Assembly (NCBI GenBank): GCA_964547415.1
Contig: CAZJNX010000025.1
Span: forward strand, 1 to 28,881
Length of the DNA: 28,881 nucleotides
DNA from: CAZJNX01 sp964547415
GTDB lineage: Bacteria; Pseudomonadota; Alphaproteobacteria; Rhizobiales; Amorphaceae
Reading direction: 5' to 3'
Shown here: positions 24,701-28,828 of the stretch, piece after piece
Layout: each line of letters opens with the position of its first letter
How positions within the stretch are numbered: position 1 is the first letter of the stretch
Notes under the pieces: generated by a model
Seen by the model: only the letters and a program-made list of their open reading frames with translations
Databases searched by the model: none
What the model was told of the DNA's origin: nothing
Program-made: the position numbers and the translations under genes

Positions 24701-27458
24701 AGACGCCGAAGCGCGATCCGACGGCCTCGCCGCCCTCCTCGATCCGCATTCCGTCGATGGTGGAGCCGTCCGAGCCCGCCACGAAGCGGAACGAGCCGTC
24801 GAGGACGGACTCCGCCCCCCGACCGCCGTCGTCGCCCGCGAGGCCGGCGTTCGCGCCGAGGATCGTAAGCGTGGTGTCGACGACCACGTCGCCGGTGAAC
24901 GCGCCCGCCGCGACCACGATGGTGTCACCGTCGGACGCCGCATCGACCGCGGCCTGGATGGACATGCCGTCGAGGACGAGGAAGGTGGAGGATCCGGTGT
25001 TGGCCACCTGGATCACCTCGATCCCGTCGAGCGTCTCGGTGCCGTCCGGCCCGACGAGCGTGCCGCTCGCGACCCCGCCGGTGACGCTGATCCCGGAGGT
25101 ATCGAAGTCCCCGGCGACGAACGGACCCCCCCCGTTGTCGGCCACGACCGCGACGTCGGTGCCCGCGCCGCCGGAGAAGGCGTCGTCGCCCGCGCCGCCG
25201 ACGAGGGTGTCGTCGCCGCCCTCGCCGTTGAGGATGGCGCTCTCGGCCCCGCTCGTGAGGACGTTGGCCGTGTCGTCGCCCTGCACGGCGACCGGGTCGG
25301 GCGCGCCGGTGGTGTCGATGCCGAGCGCCGCGAAGTCGATGTCGCCGCCGATCCCGTCGAAGTTGCCGGAGATATCCCAGCTCGCGCTGTCGGCGGTGAC
25401 GGACACGTTGGTGGCGCTGAGGCCGTTCACGTCGTCGTAGTTGAAGAAGGCGAACGGCTGCTTCTCGTAGACGCCCGCGATGGTCACGTTCTCCAGCGTC
25501 ACGTTGCCGAGCGCGCCGGAGTCGCCGCGGAACTGAAGCCCGTTCTCGGCCGGCCCCAAGTCCCGGTCCTGCCCGGTGATCGACAGATCGCGGAGCGTCG
25601 CGTCGCCGTAGTACTGGAAGAACAGAATGTCGCCGTCACCGGAAGAGCCGGAGGGCTGCCCGTTCCCGGTGAAGGCGGAGTTCTCGATCACGACGTTGTC
25701 GAGGTCAACCGGGCTGTAGTTGCCGCCGATCCGCACGCCGTTGGCGTCGTTGGTCTCGAACGCGCTGTTGGTGATCGTGAGGGTGCCCAGGATCGCGTTG
25801 TCGTCGAAGTCGACGCCCGCGCCCGGCGCGTTGCGGAAGGCGATCCCGTCGATCGACACCGCCGCATCCGTGCCGAGGTCGCCGACGATGTCGAAGCCCG
25901 ATCCGCTCGTCGGCTCGACGATGGTGCTGCCGGAACCGGCGCCCTGGAACGTCAGCGCCTTGTCGACGGTGACGCTTTCGGCGAACGTGCCTGCGCCGAT
26001 GACGATGGTGTCACCCGCCGCAGCCGCGTCGATCGCCGCCTGGATCGTGTTGTAGATCGCGTCGCCACCGTCGATCCGCACGGACGGCCCGAAGGTGTTC
26101 GCGCCCTGCAGCGCCGCCTCGTCGTAGTTGGACCCGCCGTCGACGAAGGCGACCGGACCCTCGTCGTCGAAGCTGTTGCCGGTGATCGTGTTGCCGGCGC
26201 CGAACACCTCGAGCGCGGCGTAGCCGGGCGTGCCCTCGAAGGTGTTGCCGGAGATCGTGCCGCCGGTGCCCTCGATCCCCATCAGGAGGTTGTCGCCGCT
26301 CACCGTGTTGCCGGTGAAGGCGTTGCCGCTCGACGTCGCGCCGAGGCTCGCAGCGCCGTTGTTGTAGACGGTCTGGGTCGGCCCGGTGGACGTCAGCGTG
26401 TTGTCGGAGACGGTCGAGTTGGTGAGGCCCGTGCCGCTGCTGGCGCCGGACAGGAACGCGTTGCCGCTGCCGCCGTCGATCTCGTTGCCGCTGATCGTGA
26501 TGCCGTCGTTGGAGCCGACCGCATAGACCGCCGCGAGGTCTCCCGACGATGCGTTGATGACGAAGCCCTGCCCGGCACCGCCCACGGTTACCCCGTCGAC
26601 GCCCGCCTCGATCCGGATCGCCGCACCCTGGTTCACGCCCGGCCCCTCGATGGTGGCACCGCGGTCGCTCGCAGAGAGAATCGTGATGGCCTTGTCGATC
26701 GTCACGGCGTCGTAGGTCCCCGGGCCGACGACGACGGTGTCGCCGGCCGCCGCCGCGTCGATCGCCGCCTGGATGCTGGCGTGGGAGGTGACGTCGTCGG
26801 TGCCGTCGTCGTTCGCAGCGGAGACGAGGAAGACGCCGCCGTCCATCGCCGTCGGCACACCGCGGTCGAAATCGGCCGGATCCATACCGGGCGTGGCGTG
26901 TGCCCTGGCGATGTCCCACGCGATCACTTCGGCGAGGTTGTTGGTGTTGTTGCCGGAGAAATACGGGCGCTCGCCGTACTCCTGGGCGAGGGTCGAGCGC
27001 GGCTCGGGATCGAGATCGCCGACCCCGTCGCCGTCGATGTCGACGTCGTTCGCCGGATCGGTGCTGCCGAAGCGGCCCGAGATCGGCGAATCGTCCAGAT
27101 TGCCGAGGATGTTGTCGTGATAGGACTGGCCGGGGGCCGGGGGACCGCCGCGATCCTTCGCGATGTCGAAGATGGGATCGCCGCCGCTCTCGAGATACGC
27201 GACGTACTCGTTGCCGAGCCGGACGAACAGCGTGTTCACGGCGAGCGCGAGCTGCCCCATCGTGGTCGTGGTGCTGTCGAGAACGAAACCGTACTGGGCG
27301 CCGAATGCGGCCAGCGTGTTCGCGAACTCCCCGGTGGTGTCGACCGGGGTCGTGTCCTGATAGTTGCCGCCAACGCTCGCCAGCGTCGGAAACGTCACGT
27401 AAGCCGCGTCGAGCTCGGCCCAGATGTCGATGAAGTCTTGCGAGGTCTCGAAGGCCAT
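12738..27458 (-). CDS. Giant RTX/VCBS/beta-helix surface or secreted protein (4906 aa)
   Basis: A roughly 0.5-MDa, very acidic Asp/Gly/Thr-rich protein in which I saw no cysteine. This is the profile of type I-secreted RTX adhesins that act outside the cell with calcium. There is no Sec signal peptide. Order by residue: unique N-terminus 1-225; three pectin-lyase-like beta-helix blocks (about 225-465, 465-725, 830-1045), each opening with IQAAIDAAAxGDT, with RTX runs after the second and third; Ig/VCBS/cadherin-like array 1150-1850; helical domain about 1853-2190; RTX block 2200-2265; second array 2370-3005; RTX 3010-3295; fourth beta-helix 3345-3620; RTX 3630-3820; VCBS array 3867-4325; RTX 4395-4590; three C-terminal beta repeats to 4906. 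AGGAG at 27469-27473 precedes the ATG by ten bases. No TolC/HlyB/HlyD homologues are nearby. It could be an adhesin, a biofilm matrix protein or a polysaccharide-binding or lyase-like protein; catalytic residues are not evident. Confidence 0.9.
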   Translation of the reverse strand: MAFETSQDFIDIWAELDAAYVTFPTLASVGGNYQDTTPVDTTGEFANTLAAFGAQYGFVLDSTTTTMGQLALAVNTLFVRLGNEYVAYLESGGDPIFDIAKDRGGPPAPGQSYHDNILGNLDDSPISGRFGSTDPANDVDIDGDGVGDLDPEPRSTLAQEYGERPYFSGNNTNNLAEVIAWDIARAHATPGMDPADFDRGVPTAMDGGVFLVSAANDDGTDDVTSHASIQAAIDAAAAGDTVVVGPGTYDAVTIDKAITILSASDRGATIEGPGVNQGAAIRIEAGVDGVTVGGAGQGFVINASSGDLAAVYAVGSNDGITISGNEIDGGSGNAFLSGASSGTGLTNSTVSDNTLTSTGPTQTVYNNGAASLGATSSGNAFTGNTVSGDNLLMGIEGTGGTISGNTFEGTPGYAALEVFGAGNTITGNSFDDEGPVAFVDGGSNYDEAALQGANTFGPSVRIDGGDAIYNTIQAAIDAAAAGDTIVIGAGTFAESVTVDKALTFQGAGSGSTIVEPTSGSGFDIVGDLGTDAAVSIDGIAFRNAPGAGVDFDDNAILGTLTITNSAFETNDANGVRIGGNYSPVDLDNVVIENSAFTGNGQPSGSSGDGDILFFQYYGDATLRDLSITGQDRDLGPAENGLQFRGDSGALGNVTLENVTIAGVYEKQPFAFFNYDDVNGLSATNVSVTADSASWDISGNFDGIGGDIDFAALGIDTTGAPDPVAVQGDDTANVLTSGAESAILNGEGGDDTLVGGAGDDAFSGGAGTDVAVVADNGGGPFVAGDFDTSGISVTGGVASGTLVGPDGTETLDGIEVIQVANTGSSTFLVLDGMSIQAAVDAASDGDTIVVAAGAFTGDVVVDTTLTILGANAGLAGDDGGRGAESVLDGSFRFVAGSDGSTIDGMRIEEGGEAVGSRFGVYVQADDITVENSVLARTGAFDLYRGVVTATGDGQNLTVDGNLITGFATGVYVNPGSNATVSDNTFDGNFVGLSSDGPDVAAVTGNAFQNSGLEHVGIGGSDDTVDLSSVVTGNTFDASAPEVTVYALGGNAKTFTGTAADDVFNGGPAGDTLNGLGGDDTFDGGAGADVIDGGAGTDTVLAGARSAATIALESDGTFTLNGEDDVSNVETVAFSDSSTIGLPSVVPTQAATEDSEISIDLAALLGVPAGDFTFAVTGDAMGWLSLDPATGVLIGTPDDGDLGGTLSITATETSGLVVTHDFEVTITGINDAPTVSDIPNRTGANAAPEDAAFTFDVTGFFDDPDSALTFTQSGMPGWLSFANGVFSGTPGNGDVGSTVITVTADDGEFQVSAAFTLAVTNVNDAPVANDDTGSVGESGVVTVDVLANDTDVDAGDGKSLDTIVTGPVDGSVSIVAGGIRFDTGGDFEDLAAGEQVTETIVYEMSDDAGAPSQATLTVTINGANDAPTASAIDLGTTDEDAASVVGDLLDPASVEDVDASDTLSVQNVAVTSTDGRTVAFTEDGVAGTVTIDPAQFADLAVGESVTLTVDYEVSDGTVAVANTATLVVEGRNDGPSVSPVDLGTTSETNAPTNFVGQLLDGITDPDGDDLDVANVTVASTNGVRTVTFSVDAETGAITIDRSQFNDLGDGESETLTVDYDVDDGSTQTANTATLVVNGANDAPTVVGTIAPQTADEGQAYAGPDADTLFDDVDANDTLTFSLNGAPAGVSLNPTTNVIEGTPTESGTFNVQVVADDGIATTSRTFQLTVAADNAAPVDNGTGFGDGDLFITFYDSQTATLDYSTVFTDPDGDDLTFSVSSTNDLVTGSANDFTSINSATGVLTIAPDALLADLPDNDIGTFDITVSADDGNGGTVSDTFTLTVSLVQGLPPGSGSDGKGFISGATAFFDANNNGLFDDGVGDTGYDGAGTPESSDTMDSDGDVNVSPTVAETLYATVIPGAAGSNPRYGTVGGVDISTGRAVEGTLFTQGSFISPLTTVLVGETGATSVPYSFVQLQGAFAQLGSTNATLGTGIGELNLFNFDYITAIADTTTPAADFDDAVEIARATSAVRNTARLIAEGLEEVGAGDLDEYTNVAYDALRTVLDDRVGNSTTLDLSTTAGAGEVIDQAESDSGLSLSATQQTNLELIISQIVAGIDGAAADTLLGNSPITVANQTGEIGLDYLNYLTLIQIVTDDEGAEFGATGNGDFQQSVIDTNSTNLQSEVEAQFPFLGSVTGNKGTGGDDTLIGTPDDETIDGLAGNDRIEGLAGNDDLFGNAGDDTLVGNEGADTLNGGDDNDTADYSAETGGAGVTVDLAAGTATDTHGDTDTLTGIENVVGTDAADDITGDSGDNKITLPGTNLDDTVDGGAGTDTVVFSDLAQSAVTFTQTGNLAFEVGTTTTSLTDVEVISFSDVTLTAPTDVTFAGDGSAIDEGTTSLGAVTVTDAADSGGAASHTFSVAVDTAPSGLGGVTFAVDGSGELVVTGGDLDYEAITGSTAFDLSITATDSDGLTFTRQVSFSVADADEAPAGTDISASLTEDEVDTFSQDLADGFTDPEGLAVSLANVPGTLSVTGDMSATLTEGTDYQITGTTLQFLGDPFGELGGGDTATVEIAYDVEDPSANGTATTATFTVDGVNDTVPVQSPDLGSTTETDVVTIYTAGLLDGVSDPDGDDLDTANVTITSTSGRSVSFTAFNTTGTIEFDRSQFNDLAASESETLTIAYDIVDGTETVSGNEATLLVNGENDAPDAGPALNLGTFTEDDGSQAFDLLDGTSDPDGDDLDTANVTVSSDNAGRTVTFTVDDETGALTVDMDQFDDLADGASETITVDYDVTDGTASTADTATFVVNGVNDGPVRVSPIPDQSIDEGALVFDVGTGTLDVTGNFDDVDSTLTYSANVTGGLPSWLSFSNGVFTVLSAPTQDDVFDGTITVQVVASDGTLTATDTFDIAVDNVNDDPVGTDPSTVPPFFLNQGTEDFDVSGFFADEDLDTLTYSDDGTLPAGLSINPNTGVISGTPTAVGTTSVTIEADDGNGGTGTITFDLEVSVRTTGTAGDDTLVGSANDETLLGLEGDDTLTGAAGDDTLDGGADEDTASYLADGGSNGVVANLATGTATDTHGDTDTFVSIENLEGSDQNDQLTGDADENVFYGTAGNDTINGGGGLDVYSARNATNGVFVNLGWGGSVGGSAGMGLVFGGTELGIDFLMSVEGVEGSSGLDLITGSENDDIFLVSAGNDMMEGNGGSDTVTAEWFGQAVTIDLGAGSVSFGSTLQNATEMENAVGSDFADTLRGSDEDNILVGGDGDDTIEGAGGDDTIEGGAGDDDIDGGLGIDTMVLAGDRADYTITLGSVTVVDNDPADGDDGTDTADDVEVLEFADGRVLVVGAGGFDTIQDAIDAAADGDTILVADGTYGGFTVDKGVTIEAANPGSVTIDAGGASNAVVVEGGGDGQSLVLAGLDVTGAADIAVRIDPSSDYDGVTLTDIDISNAGRRGVSFEDGSGGTGTQNVDAFVFDGGSVIGFGTVPGGSGVGINVNDFAGDVTITGATVSTTGGDADYGVNVTGFGGGIGNVSITSSNVGASGDVFGKGALGIQDVDAFAPGQLVLTAVALTGAIDTADPGFVPDFRLLFVDEVGGTIDASGVAITNEGTGADATAILNPATDDDYTGTSGTDVVTTAGGDDDIDTGAGDDVVVTGPTGGTIEIDGGADTDRLELYNVDPSTLAPSTTATTFAGGGTSDGSFDVTMTAGGSPAGSASVSGIEELEITLGNGGDTVDFTDSLTGTDLAGSTVTIVGGTGDDTVEGVAAIGASLDVSGNGGDDTLKGGDEDDTLDGGTGDDELVGRGGSDDIEGGEGIDTATFLGSIGSFTITKVVDGVEVSDGTDTDTVTGVEQLSFDDPVIVSAILDEETLTIGEDGPAAGDALIDAGDFDVDDDTLSVVEIADPADPLNTAAVGETITLVSGATVTLNVDGSYSYDPNGAWEGLDDGETDTDTFEYTVDTGDGLTQTETVTVTIDGANDAPIISGLASDDAGGVTEIVDGGSGEGTATLSDSGTIAFTDADAADTQTAQVTSDQTGFLGTFALGAVMSSTSGSAGTVGWTFDVDDADVEYLAEGETVTQDYTVEVSDGTDTDTIDVTVTITGSNDGPVITTATDGADTEDETGASATGTIAWTDLDLSDRPQVSVALAAGGAVWTGGTLTAGQIAALDQLMVDPEPDAASGSVAWNWSVGDADVDFLAAGETVTLTYEVTVTDDEGATDTTTFDVEVTGTNDAPTVDADGIADVAVSDLDTPIDVSGDFDDVDQTDTLTFTATGLPAIFEMNTDGTITRTGATTIEVGDHTVEVTADDGLLSVSDTFVLSVGLPEAVAGANAGDTVEIAGDYDPSGDGTVTVDSEDLTVDLGTDVSTRTVSLELGAGIEGITLTGGDGDQRFSLTGNDLDNLINAAAAGDDVLDGGDGIDTLDYSGSSLGVTVLTPINNAFSATGPGGIGTDQISGFENFRGTSSNDTFVLGAGNNTVFATAGTDNIQGGAGVDTYDFSDFTAAMLVDLSTNLAIGTPGNQILNGIENVVGGSNNDSITGDAAANELDGRGGNDTLTGGLGADAFVASAGDDRITDFESGVDFIDFSAFDGLTADDVTATLNDDGDLEMSFEGNTLTLEGVNGLAAADTSLGTVFPSTIAEYGEVSANHFWQTVSLDHDFINPVVLAYVQTTNGPAIVETRIRNVDAVNDTFELRVQETSELDDWHLFETVSFLVIEEGTWQLGDGTVLQAGNVDLSLPTLSPDGLSFQEVQLDAGAFDSAPSVFSTVGTYNGPDWVTTRKRAIDSDSFELSLQEEEQLGESRHTTETVGFLAVSDDSMDFSVSNNPGVTHDVSLDLAIDGAFFADMRGTSGVDPAIVRSSYDGTTAEFVIQEDTSFDTEIWHVAETVGVLAFADDQGTLSGFEYIA
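12741..13535 (-). repeat. C-terminal triple beta repeat of the giant protein
   Basis: Three tandem units of 70-90 residues share a strand pattern ending in ETV(S/G)(F/V)L(A/V). The first contains FWQTVSLDHDFINPVV and DDWHLFETVSFLVIEEG. The second contains VTTRKRAIDSDSFELSLQEE and ETVGFLAVS. The third contains EFVIQEDTSFDTEIWHVAET and VGVLAF. Similar units occur at the ends of other secreted bacterial giants (recollection), and the fold may be H-type-lectin-like (inference). Here they replace a conventional short RTX export tail. Confidence 0.6.
13690..14280 (-). repeat. RTX calcium-binding repeats, C-terminal block
   Basis: Nonapeptide-like GGxGxDxLx units in three clusters: DDVLDGGDGIDTLDYSGS (14180-14280), TFVLGAGNNTVFATAGTDNI and neighbours (13950-14085), and ELDGRGGNDTLTGGLGADAF followed by GDDRITDFESGVDFIDFS (13700-13870). 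This is the classic peptidase M10-type RTX ending, which normally sits close to the export signal. Confidence 0.75.
14480..15860 (-). repeat. Third VCBS array of the giant protein
   Basis: Four to five tandem domains of about 100 residues separated by NDAP/NDGP linkers. They include a canonical VCBS start (TIGEDGPAAGDALID, then VTLNVDGSYSYDPNGAWEGL) and two copies with DVDxxDVxxLAxGETVT. Such domains form calcium-rigidified stalks in secreted adhesins. Confidence 0.75.
16005..16580 (-). repeat. RTX repeats after the fourth beta-helix
   Basis: Calcium-binding glycine/aspartate repeats: DVVTTAGGDDDIDTGAGDDV (around 16500-16575), and later NGGDDTLKGGDEDDTLDGGT plus DELVGRGGSDDIEGGEGIDT (16015-16150). 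A beta-strand segment separates the two groups. Confidence 0.7.
16600..17430 (-). repeat. Fourth beta-helix (pectin-lyase-like) block
   Basis: Opens with FDTIQDAIDAAADGDTILVA and a TYGGFTVDKGVTIEA strand. PbH1-type turns follow (LAGLDVTGAADIAVRIDPS, VTLTDIDISNAGRRGVSFED, NVSITSSNVGASGDVFG). It is separated from the other three beta-helices by more than 2000 residues but has the same entry motif, so it looks like a duplicated module moved within the gene. Confidence 0.65.
17570..18432 (-). repeat. RTX repeats, central block
   Basis: Three groups: GTAGDDTLVGSANDETLLG onwards (18290-18432), NDQLTGDADENVFYGTAGND (18080-18190) and DTLRGSDEDNILVGGDGDDT onwards (17570-17740). Together they form a long calcium-binding beta-roll series ahead of the fourth beta-helix. 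Confidence 0.75.
18440..20350 (-). repeat. Second Ig/cadherin/VCBS array of the giant protein
   Basis: About six tandem beta domains with NDAP/NDGP-type linkers. They include a cadherin-like unit (AIDEGTTSLGAVTVTDAADS), two very similar DPDGDDLDTANVTxxS units with SQFNDL or DQFDDL, and He_PIG-like units (DPSTVPPFFLNQGTEDFDVS, LPAGLSINPNTGVISGTPT). Exact DNA repeats lie inside this block. Confidence 0.75.
19215..19568 (-). repeat. Exact 33-bp direct repeat inside the giant gene
   Basis: Bases 19215-19247 and 19536-19568 are identical over 33 bases, and the similarity continues with few mismatches to about 19270 and 19592. The offset is 321 bases, exactly 107 codons, so recombination between the copies would remove or add one domain in frame. 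Confidence 0.75.
20670..20870 (-). repeat. RTX repeats after the helical domain
   Basis: Reads GTGGDDTLIGTPDDETIDGL, then five further nine-residue units ending TLNGGDDNDTADYSAETGG. This is the cleanest tandem RTX run in the protein. Confidence 0.8.
20880..21905 (-). repeat. Alpha-helical domain embedded in the beta-rich giant protein
   Basis: About 340 residues that break the beta-repeat pattern. The domain begins GFISGATAFFDANNNGLFDD, a calcium-loop/SdrD-B-like entry, and continues TQGSFISPLTTVLVGETGAT. It then becomes helical (IARATSAVRNTARLIAEGLE, NVAYDALRTVLDDRVGNSTT, ATQQTNLELIISQIVAGIDG). Entries of this ISGATAFxDxNxNG type followed by a helical part are known from other large bacterial adhesins (recollection). 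It is listed as a domain annotation within the CDS, not a repeated DNA element. Confidence 0.55.
21920..24010 (-). repeat. First Ig/VCBS array of the giant protein
   Basis: Seven or so tandem beta domains with NDAP linkers. They start with a He_PIG/cadherin-like pair (WLSLDPATGVLIGTPDDGD, then WLSFANGVFSGTPGNGDVGS), then VCBS (NDDTGSVGESGVVTVDVLAN) and near-identical units containing TIDPAQFADL or TIDRSQFNDL followed by ESxTLTVDY. Confidence 0.75.
24155..25250 (-). repeat. Third beta-helix flanked by RTX runs
   Basis: A short RTX group (NGEGGDDTLVGGAGDDAFSG, about 25150-25250) precedes the third beta-helix, which opens MSIQAAVDAASDGDTIVVAA (about 24970) and ends near 24320. A second RTX group (NGLGGDDTFDGGAGADVIDG, about 24155-24306) follows. 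The beta-helix shows PbH1 turns such as TVSDNTFDGNFVGLSSDG. Confidence 0.7.
25290..26066 (-). repeat. Second beta-helix block
   Basis: Opens NTIQAAIDAAAAGDTIVIGA. PbH1-type rungs follow, such as TLTITNSAFETNDANGVRIG, VVIENSAFTGNG and NVTLENVTIAGVYEK. It is directly adjacent to the first beta-helix with no RTX between them. Confidence 0.7.
26067..26780 (-). repeat. First beta-helix block
   Basis: Opens SIQAAIDAAAAGDTVVVGPG. It continues with many rungs of the ITGNxF / VSGNTF type (GITISGNEIDGGSGNAFLSG, STVSDNTLTSTGPTQ, TISGNTFEGTPGYAALEVFG), the pattern of right-handed parallel beta-helices that often bind or cleave polysaccharide. No catalytic site is evident. Confidence 0.7.
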
Positions 27459-27468
27459 GATTCTCAGG

Positions 27469-27473
27469 CTCCT
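27469..27473 (-). promoter_or_regulatory. Ribosome binding site of the giant gene
   Basis: AGGAG on the minus strand, ten bases before the ATG at 27456-27458. It fixes the start of the giant protein; no upstream in-frame start is needed. Confidence 0.7.
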
Positions 27474-27632
27474 GCGTTATACGCGGCGGCTAGGATTGGA
27501 TCAGCTTGGACAAGCACCCGGCATACCGGGCGCGCTCGACGCTCACGCGCCCGCCGGGCGGTCAAGATTCTTGCTCCCCGTCACCGGGGTCTACCTCGGG
27601 AGTACGCGCGGGCGAATGGTACATTCGTACCA
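27474..27632 (-). promoter_or_regulatory. Inverted-repeat-rich leader of the giant gene
   Basis: Six short dyads in 160 bases: GCGT-tat-ACGC (27474-27484), CCCGG-cata-CCGGG (27517-27530), CGCCC-gcc-GGGCG (27548-27560), CAAGA-t-TCTTG (27563-27573), CCCCG-tcac-CGGGG (27576-27589) and TGGTAC-attc-GTACCA (27617-27632). At least four could fold as RNA hairpins in the 5' untranslated region. No clear -35/-10 pair is seen. The function is unknown. Confidence 0.4.
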
Positions 27633-27904
27633 GAAGCGAGCGGAACGCCGACCGGAGTCGTGGCTCCGCCGTGATCGACTTGCCGGCGGAGCGCCGCGTC
27701 CTCGACACCACCCCCGCGTTCGCTGCCGACCATCGTGAAGAACCCGCCGACGCCCCCATCGGTGAGCCCGTCGACGGTCGAGGAGCCCGCCCCGTCGGTC
27801 GGCGGTCGCATGATCGAGGTCGCCACAGCGACGTTCCGGGCGCTCCCGCCGGGGCCGAAGGTGGCTTCGCTGCCGTTCGCCGCGAAGTTGAGCATGATGA
27901 CCAT
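27581..27904 (-). CDS. Possible small hypothetical protein
   Basis: A 107-residue frame starts MVIMLNFAANGSEATF with GGGAAGG about nine bases ahead. The first 65 residues have GC-rich third positions and a protein-like, Gly/Ser/Thr-rich composition (GPGGSARNVAVATSIM, DGAGSSTVDGLTDGGVGGFF). The end (after about residue 85) looks random, so it may be a truncated gene. It runs toward the giant gene on the same strand and its 3' end overlaps the leader dyads. The family is not recognised. An overlapping plus-strand frame is rejected as Arg/His-rich shadow. Confidence 0.35.
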   Translation of the reverse strand: MVIMLNFAANGSEATFGPGGSARNVAVATSIMRPPTDGAGSSTVDGLTDGGVGGFFTMVGSERGGGVEDAALRRQVDHGGATTPVGVPLASGTNVPFARAYSRGRPR

Positions 27905-28053
27905 TCTCGTCACCTTCCCGAGGCGGAATCAGCTCGCAGAATCCGGGTGTGCCGCCGAGCTCTGGACGACCCGACGCCATCCCCGACACGCGGGCCCCTC
28001 CAAGATTCGAGGCGGCCGGAGAGCAGACGAATTCGCAACGCTTACCATGCCAT

Positions 28054-28065
28054 TATGTCGACATA
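28054..28065. promoter_or_regulatory. Perfect 12-bp palindrome TATGTCGACATA
   Basis: A perfect dyad in non-coding sequence upstream of the small ORF and the giant gene. It could be a dimeric regulator's operator; no flanking promoter is evident. Confidence 0.25.
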
Positions 28066-28205
28066 CCCTGGAGCGCCCCGCATGCCGAAGCAGAGCATAC
28101 GACACGGCAAGTCATGCGCACCCCCGACGCAGCAAAAAACCCCCCCACTGAGCGCACAGCGCCTCACCCGCGAGCACTCAACCTTAAGCTGTTACGGTCA
28201 TTTGT

Positions 28206-28219
28206 TGTGCAAATGCACA
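28206..28219. promoter_or_regulatory. Dyad TGTGCA-AA-TGCACA
   Basis: Six-base arms around two central bases in an AT-richer patch. It is operator-like by form only. Confidence 0.25.
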
Positions 28220-28493
28220 TCGTGGTATGCCGAAACTTAGCACTGCCCTTTCGAGAAGGTCAACTCTGATTTTGCCACAATCCGAACGCGCTCGGGGCGC
28301 CGGCGCGGCGCTCGGCGCGCATCGGGACTCGTCACCGCTCGCTGAGAAGATTTTGATCATACCGCCAAAATCCATGAGTCTTCTGCAAGAGAGGACGGCG
28401 TTTCCTCACGGGAAGAGCGGCGGATACGATGCCGATCAGCTGCCGTACTGCTCCCGTCTTTCGGCCGTCACCTTCAAGGAATCGGGAGAAATT

Positions 28494-28592
28494 ATGTTAA
28501 AACGGCGGCACATCATCAATCGATGGTCCCGTCATCACGCAGTGGGTCTGCCACGGGATGAGCCGATCTGCAGGCAAAATTGCAATCTTTAG
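28494..28592 (+). CDS. Possible 32-residue peptide
   Basis: ATG at 28494 is preceded by GGGAG at a spacing of seven bases. It encodes a short basic peptide (MLKRRHIINRWSRHHAVG and onward) and ends at TAG. It has no recognisable family, and its reality is doubtful. Confidence 0.15.
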   Translation: MLKRRHIINRWSRHHAVGLPRDEPICRQNCNL

Positions 28593-28828
28593 TCGAGGTC
28601 CGCGCTCTTTCAATTCCTGGCCCCGACCTCATGAAGTCCAGACTTGCCATCGGGACCTCATGAGCGACGGCAAGCCCGGCGCATCCCGGCAGGTCAAAAG
28701 CCCCGAGATGACAACCTGGACACCTCCGGAAACCCCTCTGCATCGCCCTGGCTGGTAGTCTGAGCTGGATCGGGAGTTGCTTCGCTCGGGGCCAGACATG
28801 TCTGCGGCCCAGCGTGGTTTGTGGGACC

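Larger units (their letters stand above)
27905..28826. other. Gene-poor right flank
   Basis: More than 900 bases with no recognisable gene. Composition is mixed: an AT-richer patch between about 28160 and 28600 lies inside GC-rich sequence. Fragmentary frames on both strands (for example on the minus strand near 28520-28740) carry no motif I can name. Decayed mobile-element sequence next to the IS630-like end is the likeliest content. Confidence 0.4.

Noticed and set aside
12738..27458. Repetitive DNA as a CRISPR array
   Set aside because: The repeats are imperfect protein-domain repeats in one frame with no uniform repeat/spacer spacing and no cas genes.
23805..27674. Plus-strand open frame of 1289 codons antisense to the giant gene
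   Set aside because: Same reason: a mirror image of Asp/Gly/Thr repeats, running past the giant gene's start without any motif.
27506..28240. Plus-strand 244-codon frame upstream of the giant gene
   Set aside because: Arg/His/Ser-rich, no ribosome site, and crosses several dyads; the opposite strand looks slightly more coding-like.
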